This document shows positions 8,326 through 17,507 of a DNA stretch of 64,000 nucleotides, in pieces (within the stretch, counting starts at the first letter, position 1; each line of letters begins with the position of its first letter). The DNA is taken from the NCBI RefSeq assembly GCF_001976145.1, contig NZ_MOXD01000007.1, positions 124,001 through 188,000 of the forward strand, in the 5' to 3' direction. The position numbers and the translations under genes are program-made. Below the pieces are notes generated by a model that ran no database searches, was not told the DNA's origin, and saw only the letters and a program-made list of their open reading frames with translations. The DNA comes from Serratia oryzae. Lineage in GTDB: Bacteria; Pseudomonadota; Gammaproteobacteria; Enterobacterales; Enterobacteriaceae.

Positions 8326-8511
8326 TTAATTGCAGTAAGACATGTCTGCCTGGTCGATCTGAGTATTACTAACACCATGTTTGTCAGTACAGGTAGTGAC
8401 TTTGCGGCAAACGGTGTTTGCCCCGAATGTCATTTTTGCATAAGAGATTTTGCAAATATTTTCAGCGCCACCAATGACGTTTGAAGCTTCTGATGCGTTT
8501 AATTTTTTCAT
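8326..8511 (-). CDS. Small secreted-peptide candidate with double-glycine leader
   Basis: A 61-codon gene beginning MKKLNASEASNVIGG. The Gly14-Gly15 pair after a short charged and hydrophobic leader resembles the leader of peptides exported by C39-peptidase ABC transporters (microcins and class II bacteriocins). The 46-residue core is rich in Thr/Ser/Asn and has four cysteines (20, 35, 41, 60), enough for two disulfides. A proper ribosome-binding site (AAGGAT) precedes the ATG and a terminator follows, so it is very probably real. It resembles small enterobacterial proteins grouped as DUF4762, from memory and unverified. No immunity, transporter or modification gene is adjacent. Function unknown. 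Confidence 0.72.
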   Translation of the reverse strand: MKKLNASEASNVIGGAENICKISYAKMTFGANTVCRKVTTCTDKHGVSNTQIDQADMSYCN

Positions 8512-9043
8512 AAAACATCCTTATAATTAAAGTGTGGAGTAAATGTCTTGAAGTCTAATTCATTAAATAGTTAAAAACCATTTAATGGCTATTAGTGCTG
8601 ATTAGGTTTAATGAACCTTTAAGACGAATAAATTATAGCGTTGGCATAAACTAAGAGTCAACGCTGATGCCTTGGTAAAACTCTGTTTTGGAAAGATCTT
8701 GGAAATACTAATCCATTAGGATATGGTATATTCCTATGAATGGTTAAAATTGTTGGAAAGTTAACTGCCTGTTAAAAACAAAAGGCTATCGCATGGCTAC
8801 AGATGAGTGGTAGTAATAAAAATACGGTTTTGCTGCATTCTCACGAGAAATTATTTTAAAATTTAATCTTGTAAATATACTCCTGTTATTATCATTGTAA
8901 TGATTGATTATTGTAAGCCTTAATAGGCTAGCCATTCTCTTGCATGAAGGCGCTGTTAAAATGGGTTTACAGCCCCCTGGCTTGGCGATTATCCTGAACA
9001 GGCGTTGGTGGCTTTGCCAACAAAAATTTGATGATTTTTTAAT
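8512..9043. other. AT-rich gap between peptide gene and thiM riboswitch
   Basis: About 530 bp without a supported gene. It must contain the divergent promoters of the leftward peptide gene and of thiMD. A small hairpin AGCCT/AGGCT lies at 8936-8949. Base composition changes here from AT-rich accessory DNA to GC-rich core. Confidence 0.4.
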
Positions 9044-9122
9044 GACTCGGGGTGCCCTTCTTTGTGAAGGCTGAGAAATACCCGTACCACCTGATCTGGA
9101 TAATGCCAGCGTAGGGAAGTCT
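9044..9122 (+). promoter_or_regulatory. TPP riboswitch (THI element)
   Basis: The conserved thiamine pyrophosphate aptamer blocks are present: GACTCGGGGTGCC at the 5' side, then GGCTGAGAAATACCCGTA, then ACCTGATCTGGATAATGCCA followed by GCGTAGGGAAGT closing the first helix. It lies in the leader of thiM, 47 bases before the start codon. By analogy with E. coli thiM it should switch off expression when thiamine pyrophosphate is plentiful, mainly by sequestering the ribosome-binding site. Confidence 0.97.
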
Positions 9123-9168
9123 CGGTATCCAACCGGTACCTGCCTTCTGAACGCCGGTTGGGAGCAAT

Positions 9169-9963
9169 ATGTTCACTCGACCTGATGTGTTACCCGGCCA
9201 CCGTGCCGCCGCCTGTTTTCACCAATTTAAGCAACGTTCCCCTCTGATTCATTGCCTGACTAATGACGTGGTGCAGGAGCTGACTGCTAATGTCCTGCTG
9301 GCCGTGGGCGCTTCTCCGGCGATGGTGGTTGAGCCTGCCGAGGCGGCACAGTTCAGCCGTTTAGCGGATGCGTTGCTGATCAATATCGGCACGCTGCACA
9401 GCGCGCGGGCCGAATCGATGTTGGCCGCTATCGCGGCCGCTAATCAGGCAGAAAAGCCGTGGACGTTGGATCCGGTGGCGGTGGGCGGCCTGGATTATCG
9501 CACCGAATTTGCCCAGCGGTTGCTCCGGCTGCAGCCTGCGGCAATTCGCGGTAACGCGTCGGAGATTATGGCGTTGAGCGGTCTGCAGGCCAGTGGCCGT
9601 GGCGTCGACAGCCATGACGATTCGCTGGCGGCCTTGCCAGCCGCGCGTGAGCTGGCGCGCGGCAGCGGCGCGATTATTGCCGTGACCGGGGTGATGGATT
9701 ACGTCACCGACGGTGAACGTGCTTGGGCCGTAACCGGCGGCGATATCCTGATGACGCGGGTGGTGGGCACCGGTTGTGCGCTGTCTGCGGTCGTGGCTGC
9801 CTTTTGCAGCCTGCCGGGCGATCGGTTGGATAACGTAGCCACTGCCTGCCGCGTGATGTCGTTATGCGGTGAACGGGCGGTGGCGCGCAGCAGCGGCCCA
9901 GGCAGTTTTACCCCGGCGTTTCTCGATGCACTTTATCAACTGGCCCCGGAGGAGCTGCAATGA
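9169..9963 (+). CDS. thiM: Hydroxyethylthiazole kinase
   Basis: A 264-residue ThiM that phosphorylates 4-methyl-5-(2-hydroxyethyl)thiazole in thiamine salvage in the cytoplasm. Recognisable family stretches include [29 protein letters not shown], the [10 protein letters not shown] segment, [10 protein letters not shown] and the C-terminal [17 protein letters not shown] loop that binds the nucleotide and substrate. Length is usual. GGGAG lies 8 bases before ATG 9169. It follows a TPP riboswitch and overlaps thiD by 4 bases (ATGA), indicating translational coupling of the two salvage kinases. Confidence 0.96.
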   Translation: MFTRPDVLPGHRAAACFHQFKQRSPLIHCLTNDVVQELTANVLLAVGASPAMVVEPAEAAQFSRLADALLINIGTLHSARAESMLAAIAAANQAEKPWTLDPVAVGGLDYRTEFAQRLLRLQPAAIRGNASEIMALSGLQASGRGVDSHDDSLAALPAARELARGSGAIIAVTGVMDYVTDGERAWAVTGGDILMTRVVGTGCALSAVVAAFCSLPGDRLDNVATACRVMSLCGERAVARSSGPGSFTPAFLDALYQLAPEELQ

Positions 9964-10760
9964 AACGTATCAATGCGTTGACCATTGCGGGCACCGATCC
10001 GAGCGGAGGCGCAGGGATTCAGGCCGATCTGAAAGCGTTTTCGGCATTAGGAGCCTATGGCACCAGCGTGATCACCGCCTTGGTGGCGCAAAACACCCGT
10101 GGGGTACAGTCGGTGTATCACATCGATCCGGCTTTTGTTGCCGCCCAGCTTGATTCCGTGCTCAGCGATGTGCGGATCGACAGCGCCAAGATCGGCATGC
10201 TGGCGAACGCGGATATCGTCATGGCGGTGGCGGAACGTCTGCGCCACTATCCACTGCCGCATGTGGTGCTTGATACGGTGATGCTGGCTAAAAGCGGCGA
10301 TCCGCTGCTGGCTCCCGAGGCCGTCGAATCCATCCGTCGTGAACTGTTGCCGCTGGTTTCTTTGATCACGCCAAATTTGCCGGAAGCGGCGGCGCTGCTG
10401 GCTTGCGCACCGGCCGAGAATGAACGGCAAATGCGTGAGCAGGGGCAGGCATTGCTGGCGATGGGGTGCCAGGCGGTGCTGATGAAAGGGGGGCATTTGA
10501 GTGAAGAAGAAAGCCCGGACTGGCTGTTCACCGCCGATCTGGAGCAGCGCTTCACTGCACCGCGCGTGGCAACCCGCCACACCCATGGCACCGGTTGCAC
10601 ACTTTCAGCAGCACTGGCGGCGTTGCGCCCGCGCTATGAAAACTGGGTTGAAACGGTGGCAGCGGCCAAAGCTTACCTGCAACAAGCCTTGCAGCAGGCG
10701 GACAGCCTTGAGGTGGGCCAGGGTATCGGGCCCGTGCACCATTTTCATGCCTGGTGGTGA
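9960..10760 (+). CDS. thiD: Hydroxymethylpyrimidine/phosphomethylpyrimidine kinase
   Basis: A 266-residue ThiD that carries out the two successive phosphorylations of 4-amino-5-hydroxymethyl-2-methylpyrimidine in thiamine synthesis. Ribokinase-fold signatures are clear: [25 protein letters not shown] at the N-terminus, [15 protein letters not shown], the VLMKGGHL strand and the [15 protein letters not shown] anion hole near the C-terminus. The start overlaps the thiM stop (ATGA). It is the last gene of the riboswitch-controlled operon and converges on gutQ. Confidence 0.97.
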   Translation: MKRINALTIAGTDPSGGAGIQADLKAFSALGAYGTSVITALVAQNTRGVQSVYHIDPAFVAAQLDSVLSDVRIDSAKIGMLANADIVMAVAERLRHYPLPHVVLDTVMLAKSGDPLLAPEAVESIRRELLPLVSLITPNLPEAAALLACAPAENERQMREQGQALLAMGCQAVLMKGGHLSEEESPDWLFTADLEQRFTAPRVATRHTHGTGCTLSAALAALRPRYENWVETVAAAKAYLQQALQQADSLEVGQGIGPVHHFHAWW

Positions 10761-10764
10761 TTAG

Positions 10765-10786
10765 GCCGGGCGCGGGAACGCCCGGC
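10765..10786. terminator. Convergent hairpin between thiD and gutQ
   Basis: GCCGGGCG (10765-10772) pairs perfectly with CGCCCGGC (10779-10786). It lies in the 33-bp gap between the convergent thiD and gutQ genes and can act on both strands. There is no T-run. Confidence 0.55.
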
Positions 10787-10793
10787 ACAGAGA

Positions 10794-11765
10794 TCAGCCG
10801 ATCCCAGCCTGATGCAGATCGTGCAGGTTGAGCGCCCCGACCAACACGCCGCTAAGGTTAACGACCGGGGCCGCGCTGATATGTTGTTCGTGCAATGCTT
10901 CCAGGGCTTCGCCGGCACGCCATTGCTCCGGCAAGCGATAGCCGGGGCGGGTGATCGCCGGGCTCAGGGCATCGTTGAGGCTGTTGCCCTTCACCAGCCA
11001 GCGGCGCAGGTCGCCATCGGTAAATACGCCCACCACTTTTTGCTGGGCATCGCACACGGCGACCAGGCCAAGGCCGGTGCGGCTCAGTTCCAGCATCGCT
11101 TCCATCACGTTGGCGCTTTCTGCAACCACCGGCAGGCGATCGCCGGTGCGCATCAGATGGTGTACGCGATTGAGCAGGCGCGCACCCAAACTGCCCCCTG
11201 GGTGAGAACGGGCAAAGTCTTCGGCGTTGAAACCACGCTGACGCATCAGCGCCATCGCCAGTGCATCGCCCATCATCAGGGTGTTGACCGCGCTGGAGGT
11301 AGGGGCTAATCCCATCGGGCAGGCTTCATGCTCCACGCTGATATCCAGGGTACAGGCTGCAGCCAGCGCCAGCGGTGACTCTTTGCCACCGGTAATGGCG
11401 ATCACCGGGATCTGGCTTTCTGCCAGCAGCGGCAGGATCAGATCCAGCTCTTTGGCGCGGCCAGAATAAGAGATAAAGATCACCACATCTTCGGCACCGA
11501 TCATGCCCAGATCGCCATGCAGCGCTTCGGCTGGGTGGACAAAGAAGGATGCCGTACCGGTGCTGGCCAACGATGCGGCAATTTTTTTGCCGATATGGCC
11601 GGATTTGCCGATGCCGGAAACCACCGCTTTACCCTGGCAGTTCAGCAGCAATTCACAGGCGCGAACAAAGTTATCGTCCAGCCGGGTCAGCAGGCGCTGC
11701 GCTTCAGCCAGTTCAATCTCCAGGGTTTCGCGGGCAAAGTTGAGCAGGGCAGTGGCGTTACTCAT
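10794..11765 (-). CDS. gutQ: Arabinose-5-phosphate isomerase GutQ
   Basis: A 323-residue protein interconverting ribulose-5-phosphate and arabinose-5-phosphate, the precursor of Kdo. The SIS domain covers about residues 25-190, with [11 protein letters not shown], the active-site [11 protein letters not shown] stretch, SYSGRAKE and [12 protein letters not shown]. Two CBS domains follow (about 200-323). It is the last gene of the sorbitol operon, as in E. coli, and overlaps srlR by 8 bases. Its location in the srl operon identifies it as GutQ rather than the paralogue KdsD. Confidence 0.95.
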   Translation of the reverse strand: MSNATALLNFARETLEIELAEAQRLLTRLDDNFVRACELLLNCQGKAVVSGIGKSGHIGKKIAASLASTGTASFFVHPAEALHGDLGMIGAEDVVIFISYSGRAKELDLILPLLAESQIPVIAITGGKESPLALAAACTLDISVEHEACPMGLAPTSSAVNTLMMGDALAMALMRQRGFNAEDFARSHPGGSLGARLLNRVHHLMRTGDRLPVVAESANVMEAMLELSRTGLGLVAVCDAQQKVVGVFTDGDLRRWLVKGNSLNDALSPAITRPGYRLPEQWRAGEALEALHEQHISAAPVVNLSGVLVGALNLHDLHQAGIG

Positions 11766-12531
11766 CGGAGTCTCCTACCAGAATGATATTGATGCCTTTC
11801 GCCTCTAGCGCGGCGAGGTAATCTGGGTTGATGCCTTTATCGGTGATCAGCGTATCCACCACGCTCAGGTCGCACACCACGTTCGGGCTTTTGCGGCCAA
11901 ATTTTGAGGAGTCGACCAGCAGCACAATGCGGCTGGCGGCTTCGCACATCGCTTTGCTGACGTTGTGCACCTCATTGAAGGTGGTGACTCCCGCGTTGAG
12001 ATCGACACCGTCGGCACCGATAAACAGTTTATCAAAGCTGAACTGATGGAACGCCGACTCTGCAAGGTTGCCGTGAAACGACGCCGACTTTTTACGGTAG
12101 GTGCCGCCGGGCATTAGGATGGTCTGATCGTTATCCAGTTCCACCAGCGCATTGACGATATGCAGGCTGTTGGTCATCACGGTGATGTTATTGAACTGCG
12201 CCAGATGGGGTACCATCTGCAATACGGTGCTGCCCGCATCGAAGATCAGCGAATCACCATCGTTAATCAGCTTGATGGCGGCGTAGGCGATCTGGCGTTT
12301 CTTTTCGGTATTGATATGGGTTTTGCGATCGATAGGTTGATCGCCATCGTCACGGCTGAGCACCACACCGCCGTATGTGCGGATCACTTCACCTTCTTCT
12401 TCCAGCAGGGTGAGGTCTTTACGGATGGTGGTGCCGGTAGTGGAAAAATGTTCTGCCAGGGCGTCCACTGCCGTTTTGCCATGTCGCTGCAAGTATTCGA
12501 GGATGGCGGCTTGCCGTTGCTTTGGTTTCAT
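11758..12531 (-). CDS. srlR: DeoR-family repressor of the sorbitol operon
   Basis: A 257-residue DeoR-type repressor, the same length as E. coli SrlR. The N-terminal helix-turn-helix (about residues 3-57) includes [42 protein letters not shown]. The C-terminal sugar-phosphate sensor has [11 protein letters not shown] and [17 protein letters not shown]. It should repress srlAEBD until sorbitol-6-phosphate or a related effector binds. It lies between gutM and gutQ in the conserved order. Confidence 0.94.
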   Translation of the reverse strand: MKPKQRQAAILEYLQRHGKTAVDALAEHFSTTGTTIRKDLTLLEEEGEVIRTYGGVVLSRDDGDQPIDRKTHINTEKKRQIAYAAIKLINDGDSLIFDAGSTVLQMVPHLAQFNNITVMTNSLHIVNALVELDNDQTILMPGGTYRKKSASFHGNLAESAFHQFSFDKLFIGADGVDLNAGVTTFNEVHNVSKAMCEAASRIVLLVDSSKFGRKSPNVVCDLSVVDTLITDKGINPDYLAALEAKGINIILVGDSDE

Positions 12532-12613
12532 AGCGATTCCTGTTCACAAGAGTTGAGCATTCCTCTCGGTGAATAATTCACTATGAAAGGTAATGTCTTT
12601 TAATGTGAAAATA

Positions 12614-12970
12614 TCATGATTTCGGTTTAATCGCTAACGATAGTGCAGTTTGGCATGCCTGATCCTCGGGGAAGATCACATCTGGGCATAAATTTTGTTG
12701 ATGCATACCATGTAACTCACTGAGTTGTTTAGGTTGTGCAAAAATGGTCAGGCCTCGCATCAACAGGCTGCCGCATACCCGTTGCTGTTCATCGAACGCC
12801 AGCGCCAGTATCACGCGGGGTTTGAAGCGCCCGCCAGAGCGGCCAACCCCCACGGTGCCTTGCTGGCACAGGCGATCAAAGGCGCGGTTGAAACGCTGAA
12901 TCTGCCACCAGCCGAGGGCGATTTGCATCAGCCAGGCGATAACGGCAAAGGTGATGAGTGCGCTGGTCAT
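12614..12970 (-). CDS. gutM: Glucitol operon activator protein GutM
   Basis: A 118-residue GutM/SrlM family protein, about the length of the E. coli protein. It starts with one hydrophobic segment (about residues 4-22, ALITFAVIAWLMQIALGWW) followed by a basic RFNRAFDRL stretch and a small soluble domain. E. coli GutM is reported to activate the sorbitol operon; how a protein with a membrane segment does so is unclear. Here it is separated from srlD by a 409-bp gap holding a tandem repeat, unlike the tight spacing usual in this operon. Confidence 0.9.
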   Translation of the reverse strand: MTSALITFAVIAWLMQIALGWWQIQRFNRAFDRLCQQGTVGVGRSGGRFKPRVILALAFDEQQRVCGSLLMRGLTIFAQPKQLSELHGMHQQNLCPDVIFPEDQACQTALSLAIKPKS

Positions 12971-13019
12971 GAGGTTGTGCTCCTATGTGAAAATAAAGGG
13001 TAAGGCAGGTGATATTTCC

Positions 13020-13354
13020 CCTCACCCTAGCCCTCTCCCACGGGGAGAGGGGACGGTATGTGCCACCGTTTTACCCCTGCCTTAACCGTGGCATTTATCG
13101 ATTCCCTCGCCCTTGGGCTGAAGGGCGGTATGCGCCACCGTTTTAAGCCTGTCTTAACCGTGGCACTTGTCGGTTCCCTCGCCCTTGGGCTGAAGGGCGG
13201 TATGCGCCACCGTTTTACGCCTGTCTTAACCGTGGCATTTACCGATTCCCACTCCCTTGGGCTGAGGGGCGGTATGTGCCACCGTTTTACGTCTATCTTA
13301 TCCGCGGCACTTGTCGGCTCCCTCTCCCTTGGGGAGAGGGTTGGGGTGAGGGGA
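13020..13354. repeat. Four-unit 72-bp tandem repeat flanked by inverted hairpin repeats
   Basis: Four consecutive units of exactly 72 bp start at 13055, 13127, 13199 and 13271, each beginning GGTATGYGCCACCGTTTTA. Each unit contains a degenerate CCCTCGCCCTTGGGC motif. The array is bounded by two opposed copies of a REP-like hairpin: CCCTCTCCC/GGGAGAGGG at 13031-13051 (preceded by CCCCTCACCCTAG) and 13320-13340 (followed by TTGGGGTGAGGGG). It lies inside the srl operon between srlD and gutM. Because 72 is a multiple of 3, frames stay open through it (PLTPTLSPRERE-type translations); these look like artefacts, not proteins. Confidence 0.9.
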
Positions 13355-13379
13355 CACAATCTCGCCCTCAGCCGATATA

Positions 13380-14159
13380 TCAGAACATCACTTGTCCGCC
13401 GGTAATGTTGATCGACTGACCTGTGCAGTACGACGCCTTATCGCTGGCGTAAAACAGCAGGGTGTTCAGCACGTCCTGATACTCACAGCCGCGTTTGAGC
13501 GGCACCTTGTCGGTGTAATACTTTTCAACGTCTTCTGGCTTGATCCCCAGTTTCTGCGCGTATTGCGGCAGTAACGATTGGAACATCGGCGATTTCAGTA
13601 GGTTGCCGAGCATCAGGGAGTGCACGGTAATGCCATAATCCGCCAGATCAAGCGCCAGCGATTGGGTGAGCCCGACGCCGCCGAATTTGGCTGCGCTGTA
13701 GCCCGAATTATGCTTGCTGCCGACTTTGCCGGATTTGGAATTGATCTGAATAATGCGCCCGGCAACGCCGTCGCGGATCATCAGGCGCGAGAATTCGCGG
13801 GCACAGAGAAAATAGCCCACCAGGTTCACCTGCAATGAGCGATCGAAATCACCCAGTTGGAAATTGGTGATCGGTGCCGCTTTGGCGATCCCGGCGCTGT
13901 ACACCAGCAGATTCACCCGGCCGAAAGCCCGATCAACCGCTTCTGCCAGTGCGATAACGCTGGTTTCATCGGTGGCATCGGCCTGGAAGCCGATTGCGCG
14001 CTCGGCACCGTATTGCTGATTGATTTGCTGTGCCACCTGATGGGCGTTGTCAGCGTTCAGATCCGCCACCGCTACGCGGTAACCGGCCTCAGCCAGGCCG
14101 TGGCACAGGAAGGCACCTAACGTTTGACCACCGCCAATCACTACAGCTACTTCAGACAT
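13380..14159 (-). CDS. srlD: Sorbitol-6-phosphate 2-dehydrogenase
   Basis: A 259-residue short-chain dehydrogenase that oxidises sorbitol-6-phosphate to fructose-6-phosphate with NAD. The nucleotide-binding start reads VAVVIGGGQTLGAFLCHGLA, with a D (VADLN) favouring NAD. The NNAG-like motif is YSAGIAKA, and the catalytic serine and tyrosine-lysine appear in QINSKSGKV and YSAAKFGG. Length equals the E. coli enzyme. It is the fourth gene of the leftward sorbitol PTS operon, 38 bases after srlB. Confidence 0.96.
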   Translation of the reverse strand: MSEVAVVIGGGQTLGAFLCHGLAEAGYRVAVADLNADNAHQVAQQINQQYGAERAIGFQADATDETSVIALAEAVDRAFGRVNLLVYSAGIAKAAPITNFQLGDFDRSLQVNLVGYFLCAREFSRLMIRDGVAGRIIQINSKSGKVGSKHNSGYSAAKFGGVGLTQSLALDLADYGITVHSLMLGNLLKSPMFQSLLPQYAQKLGIKPEDVEKYYTDKVPLKRGCEYQDVLNTLLFYASDKASYCTGQSINITGGQVMF

Positions 14160-14176
14160 GTTGTATTCCTTATGCG

Positions 14177-14199
14177 TATACTCGTCATACTTCAGGTTT
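14177..14199. repeat. Remnant end of the palindromic repeat family
   Basis: A short match to one end of the dispersed repeat (TATACTCGTCATACTTCAGG) lies between srlB and srlD. No second end is present, so this is a fragment. Confidence 0.5.
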
Positions 14200-14560
14200 A
14201 GAGTAAAAATTTGAAGGTGCTACCTAGTGGGATATCGCCAGGTGTCGGGCCGGTAACGTGGATCGAACCGGGGAATTCCGCCTGTGTCTCACCGTCGAAA
14301 CGCACGGTGACGTGGCCCAATTCGCGCAGATTCTGCGTGGCAACTTCACCAACGGCGGTGATCGGGTAGCGGTTTTCGCCGAGCTCCATTATCCCACCGA
14401 CCTGTAAATCACCGGCGGTAATACCGTGCTGGTGGATGAAACAGTACTCTTCGATGTCTGCCGGAGCGCCTTCACGAAAGGTGATCAGCATGTCATCCAG
14501 CAGCGCATCACGGGCATAGCCGCCGATACGGGTGATGGTGGTCTGGAAAATGGTGTTCAT
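14198..14560 (-). CDS. srlB: PTS glucitol/sorbitol-specific IIA component
   Basis: A 120-residue EIIA-Gut protein that accepts the phosphoryl group from HPr. The family start MNTIFQTTITRIGGYARDAL is followed by EEYCFIHQHG, where His43 matches the phosphorylated histidine known for the family. Length is close to the E. coli protein (123). The gene sits between srlE and srlD in the standard order. Confidence 0.95.
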   Translation of the reverse strand: MNTIFQTTITRIGGYARDALLDDMLITFREGAPADIEEYCFIHQHGITAGDLQVGGIMELGENRYPITAVGEVATQNLRELGHVTVRFDGETQAEFPGSIHVTGPTPGDIPLGSTFKFLL

Positions 14561-14578
14561 CGCTTTCCCCTGTTCAAT

Positions 14579-15568
14579 TTATTGATAAATAAAGGCCGAT
14601 GCTGCCCAGGCGATCAGCACTGTGGGTGCGCCGGTGAGGAAGCGCCCGACCAGTACCGAAGGCACGCCAACCCGCACCGTATCCTGCTTGGCCTCTGCCA
14701 ATGACAGTCCCACCGGGATAAAGTCGCAGGCGGCCTGCGCGTTAATGGCAAACAGCGCCGGTAACGCCAACTGCGGTGGAATATGGCCAAGGCCGATCTG
14801 CACGCCGACCAACACGCCGATCACCTGAGCAATCACCGCGCCTGGGCCAAGGAATGGCGAAAGCAGCGGGAAGGAGCAAATCAGCGCCAGCGTCACCAGG
14901 CCGATTGGGCTGTTGGCCAGCGGCGTCAGGCCGTGAGCGATAAAATCCCCGAGCCCGGAAGCCATGATGATACCGATCAGTGCCGAGACGAAGGCCATAA
15001 ACGGCAGGATGGTTTTCAGGATGGTGTCGATGGTGTCACGGCCAGCCTGGAAGAACACCGCCACTACCGAACCCATGCCCATCCCGACTTTGGCCAGCAA
15101 TCCATCACTTTGCTCGGTGATCTTCTTGCTGGTGTCGTAGTCGCGCACTTTTGGTGCTGCGGGTTTTTCCGTGACCGGGGCCGTTGCCGCGCCATCAGCC
15201 ACCTCAACCAGGCTGATATTGTTTTCGCGCACGCCGGAAACGTAGATATCTTCCAGAATAAACTGCGCCAGCGGGCCGGATTGACCGGTGGCATGAATGT
15301 TGATGGTCGGGATGCGGCGTTTCGGGTAAATACCGCAGCGTAAGGTGCCACCGCAGTCGATTATCACAATACCGATTTCTTCGGCTGGTGGTTCGCCCTC
15401 TTTAAAACCGTCAACCGCTGGCCAGCCGGTCAACTCGCTGAGTTTGTCGACGATCGCCGGGCGGGTACCGGCGGTGATATAGACAATTTTCTTACCGGGT
15501 TCGATAGCCAACTGCAGTGGGCCACCCCAGCCGCCAGCACCTTTTTCAATACGGATATAAGCACTCAT
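14579..15568 (-). CDS. srlE: PTS glucitol/sorbitol-specific IIBC component
   Basis: A 329-residue protein when started at ATG 15568, which has GGAG 6 bases upstream; a GTG four codons earlier overlaps that site. The N-terminal IIB domain carries the phosphorylated cysteine in [10 protein letters not shown] (Cys72). After a charged linker (about 125-160) comes the C-terminal half of the membrane IIC domain with several transmembrane segments ([21 protein letters not shown] and others). Together with SrlA it forms the sorbitol channel and phosphorylates the sugar during import. Confidence 0.94.
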   Translation of the reverse strand: MSAYIRIEKGAGGWGGPLQLAIEPGKKIVYITAGTRPAIVDKLSELTGWPAVDGFKEGEPPAEEIGIVIIDCGGTLRCGIYPKRRIPTINIHATGQSGPLAQFILEDIYVSGVRENNISLVEVADGAATAPVTEKPAAPKVRDYDTSKKITEQSDGLLAKVGMGMGSVVAVFFQAGRDTIDTILKTILPFMAFVSALIGIIMASGLGDFIAHGLTPLANSPIGLVTLALICSFPLLSPFLGPGAVIAQVIGVLVGVQIGLGHIPPQLALPALFAINAQAACDFIPVGLSLAEAKQDTVRVGVPSVLVGRFLTGAPTVLIAWAASAFIYQ

Positions 15569-15582
15569 GCTGCACTCCACAA

Positions 15583-16131
15583 TTAAAGTTGAACCTGACG
15601 ATCCAGTTGGATGCCCATCTTGCGTTCAAACAGGCTGGTGGTGAGATCGGTGATCCAGCCGCGGAAGAAGTTGGTGAACAGCCCCACCAGGAAATAGCTC
15701 ACGGCCAGCGGTGCCAGCGGCAAGCCCAGCGTGGTCAGCCCGCTGGCGATCCCAAGGTAGACAAACAGTTCACCGGGGTTGATATGCGGGAACAGGCCGT
15801 TCATCGAGTGGCAGCTGTAAGAGGCCGCAGCGTAGTAGCTTGGTTTGTATTTCTCGGGCATAAAGCGACCAAGGCTCAGGGTCATAGGGTTACAAAACAC
15901 AAAGGTACCGATCAGCGGCAGCAGCAGATAGCGTGAAACCGGGTTGCCTGCACAGCGCTGTGCCAATCGTTCGATTCGTTCCTGGCCAACAAATTTGATC
16001 AGCGCGTTCATGATCACTAACAGGCTGATCAGTAAAGGTAAGATGCCGGTCACCATGCTGACAAACACCTCACCACCTTTCTGAAACAGGCCGATAAACC
16101 ATTCGGCTCCGTGGGTTATTAGATCAATCAT
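15583..16131 (-). CDS. srlA: PTS glucitol/sorbitol-specific IIC component
   Basis: A 182-residue inner-membrane protein forming the N-terminal part of the sorbitol permease. It opens [49 protein letters not shown] and contains [41 protein letters not shown], both characteristic of EIIC2-Gut. It is the first gene of the leftward operon, 14 bases before srlE. Confidence 0.95.
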   Translation of the reverse strand: MIDLITHGAEWFIGLFQKGGEVFVSMVTGILPLLISLLVIMNALIKFVGQERIERLAQRCAGNPVSRYLLLPLIGTFVFCNPMTLSLGRFMPEKYKPSYYAAASYSCHSMNGLFPHINPGELFVYLGIASGLTTLGLPLAPLAVSYFLVGLFTNFFRGWITDLTTSLFERKMGIQLDRQVQL

Positions 16132-16320
16132 TATTTTCTCCTGTGATGGATGAAATGGCGTGGAGCAAACGGCGGCCCTGTCGCCATGGATCTACAGTAA
16201 TCATTTCATGAACCCATTTGTTTTAAATGGATCACAGTTTGAAAGATAAATATTTTATTTTGAAAGTTTAAAATGAAAGAAAAGGAAGTTTTAAGCCAGG
16301 GTAAGTCATGATGCGAAGAG
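16132..16320 (-). promoter_or_regulatory. Promoter and operator region of the sorbitol operon
   Basis: The region upstream of srlA holds repeated elements suited to regulation. TTTGAAAG occurs at 16238-16245 and 16259-16266, spaced 21 bp (two helix turns), with TGAAAG again at 16274-16279. A palindrome CCATTT/AAATGG lies at 16214-16230. On the minus strand CTGTGATCC (about 16229-16237) matches one half of a CRP site. SrlR and CRP binding are expected from E. coli, but exact operators are inferred. Confidence 0.45.
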
Positions 16321-16338
16321 TTTATGGCAATAAAAAGT

Positions 16339-16478
16339 GCCCGACATTGTTGCAATGCCGTTCATTTAAGCGCAAAACTGCATAATTATGCAGCAGTTGC
16401 TGAAGGTGTCGCCTCCCCCTCCCCGAGGGAGGGGGAACTGGTTAGCCTTAACTGTTTGGCATTGCGATATTGTCGGGC
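16339..16478. repeat. MITE-like palindromic element
   Basis: A 140-bp element with 21-bp inverted ends (16339-16359 and 16458-16478, 18 of 21 positions matching; outer bases GCCCGACA). Inside are a perfect 16-bp palindrome CTGCATAATTATGCAG (16378-16393) and a 10-bp hairpin TCCCCCTCCC/GGGAGGGGGA (16414-16436). It encodes nothing and lies between the divergent ends of yegS and the srl promoter. Its structure suggests a non-autonomous mobile repeat. Confidence 0.75.
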
Positions 16479-16544
16479 TTTGAGTTGGTTTTATTTTAAA
16501 AACAGATGGTTAAGTTTTTGAGGGGGGAGCGGTATGGCAGCAGA

Positions 16545-17444
16545 TTAACCTAACAACTCACAGTTGGGTGGCAAGCGGCACTCAATTGCGCCTGGCTGCA
16601 ATTCAATGCGGAAATGTTTGCCTTTCAATGGTTCGCCATCAAGGTTGAAGGTGATTTCGTGTGGCGCGCTAATTTCCAGCCAGGGCAATGAGGCATCAAC
16701 CACGCTGCTGTTTGCTTCGCCGCTGAACAGGCTGCTAATCAGAGCCGGTAGCAGTTCTTCAGCGGTCAGCAGGCGCAGTTGCAGCAGGCCATCGTTGATC
16801 AGCGCGCCAGGGCATAGCTGCTGTCCGCCACCGGCCTGTTTACCGTTGCCGATACCGATTACCAACGCTTCGCCGGACCAGTGAAAATCCGGTCCGCTGA
16901 TATCACAGCGGTCGGCCTGCAGCGTATCCATACGCAGCAGACCATGGATAAAATAGGAAACGCCCCCCAGTGCCGCTTTCAATTTTTCCGGTGTTTCGGT
17001 GGTGATGCGCGTACCAAAACCACCGGTGGCCATATTGATGAAATAGCGATCCTCGTTCACCTTCGCCAAATCGATCGGCACGGCTCTGCCTTTAATCGCC
17101 AGCGGTAACGCCTGATCCACCGCCAGAGGAATATTACACGCGCTGGCGAAGTCATTGGCGGTACCCAGCGGCACAATACCCAATATTGGGCGAGTGGTGG
17201 CTGGGCGTTGGGCCAGTGCTGTGACCACCTCGTTAATGGTGCCGTCACCCCCACCGGCGATCACCGTTCCGGCCCCCAGTTGGCAGGCTTCTGTCACGAA
17301 ACGTGCGGCATCACCCTGCTCCCAGGTAACGCGAACATGTAATATCAGGCCTTCATCCCGCAGCGTTTTCACCGTAGAGCGTATTTCCTCGTTATTGGCG
17401 CTTTTGCCGTTAATGATAAGCAGCGCTGACGCATATTGGCTCAT
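16545..17444 (-). CDS. yegS: Lipid kinase YegS-like
   Basis: A 299-residue diacylglycerol-kinase-fold protein, exactly the E. coli YegS length when started at ATG 17444, which follows CTGGAGATAAAA; an upstream ATG at 17507 adds 21 unlikely residues. The catalytic domain shows the [14 protein letters not shown] motif and PLGTANDFA. The C-terminal part contains [29 protein letters not shown]. The E. coli protein phosphorylates lipids such as phosphatidylglycerol in vitro; the natural substrate is unknown. Confidence 0.94.
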   Translation of the reverse strand: MSQYASALLIINGKSANNEEIRSTVKTLRDEGLILHVRVTWEQGDAARFVTEACQLGAGTVIAGGGDGTINEVVTALAQRPATTRPILGIVPLGTANDFASACNIPLAVDQALPLAIKGRAVPIDLAKVNEDRYFINMATGGFGTRITTETPEKLKAALGGVSYFIHGLLRMDTLQADRCDISGPDFHWSGEALVIGIGNGKQAGGGQQLCPGALINDGLLQLRLLTAEELLPALISSLFSGEANSSVVDASLPWLEISAPHEITFNLDGEPLKGKHFRIELQPGAIECRLPPNCELLG

Positions 17445-17507
17445 TTTTATCTCCAGGGTGAAAAAGAGTCTGTCTAAACGATAAACCACAACCGGGGGAT
17501 GGGCCAC

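Noticed and set aside
13055-13342. CRISPR array
   Set aside because: The units are contiguous 72-bp repeats without unique spacers, and no cas genes are nearby.
13027-13359. 110-codon frame on the minus strand with 24-residue repeats (and a 115-codon frame on the plus strand)
   Set aside because: It is the translation of the 72-bp non-coding repeat, which stays open because 72 is divisible by 3. PLTPTLSPRERE-like sequences are a known artefact of REP-type repeats. No ribosome-binding site.
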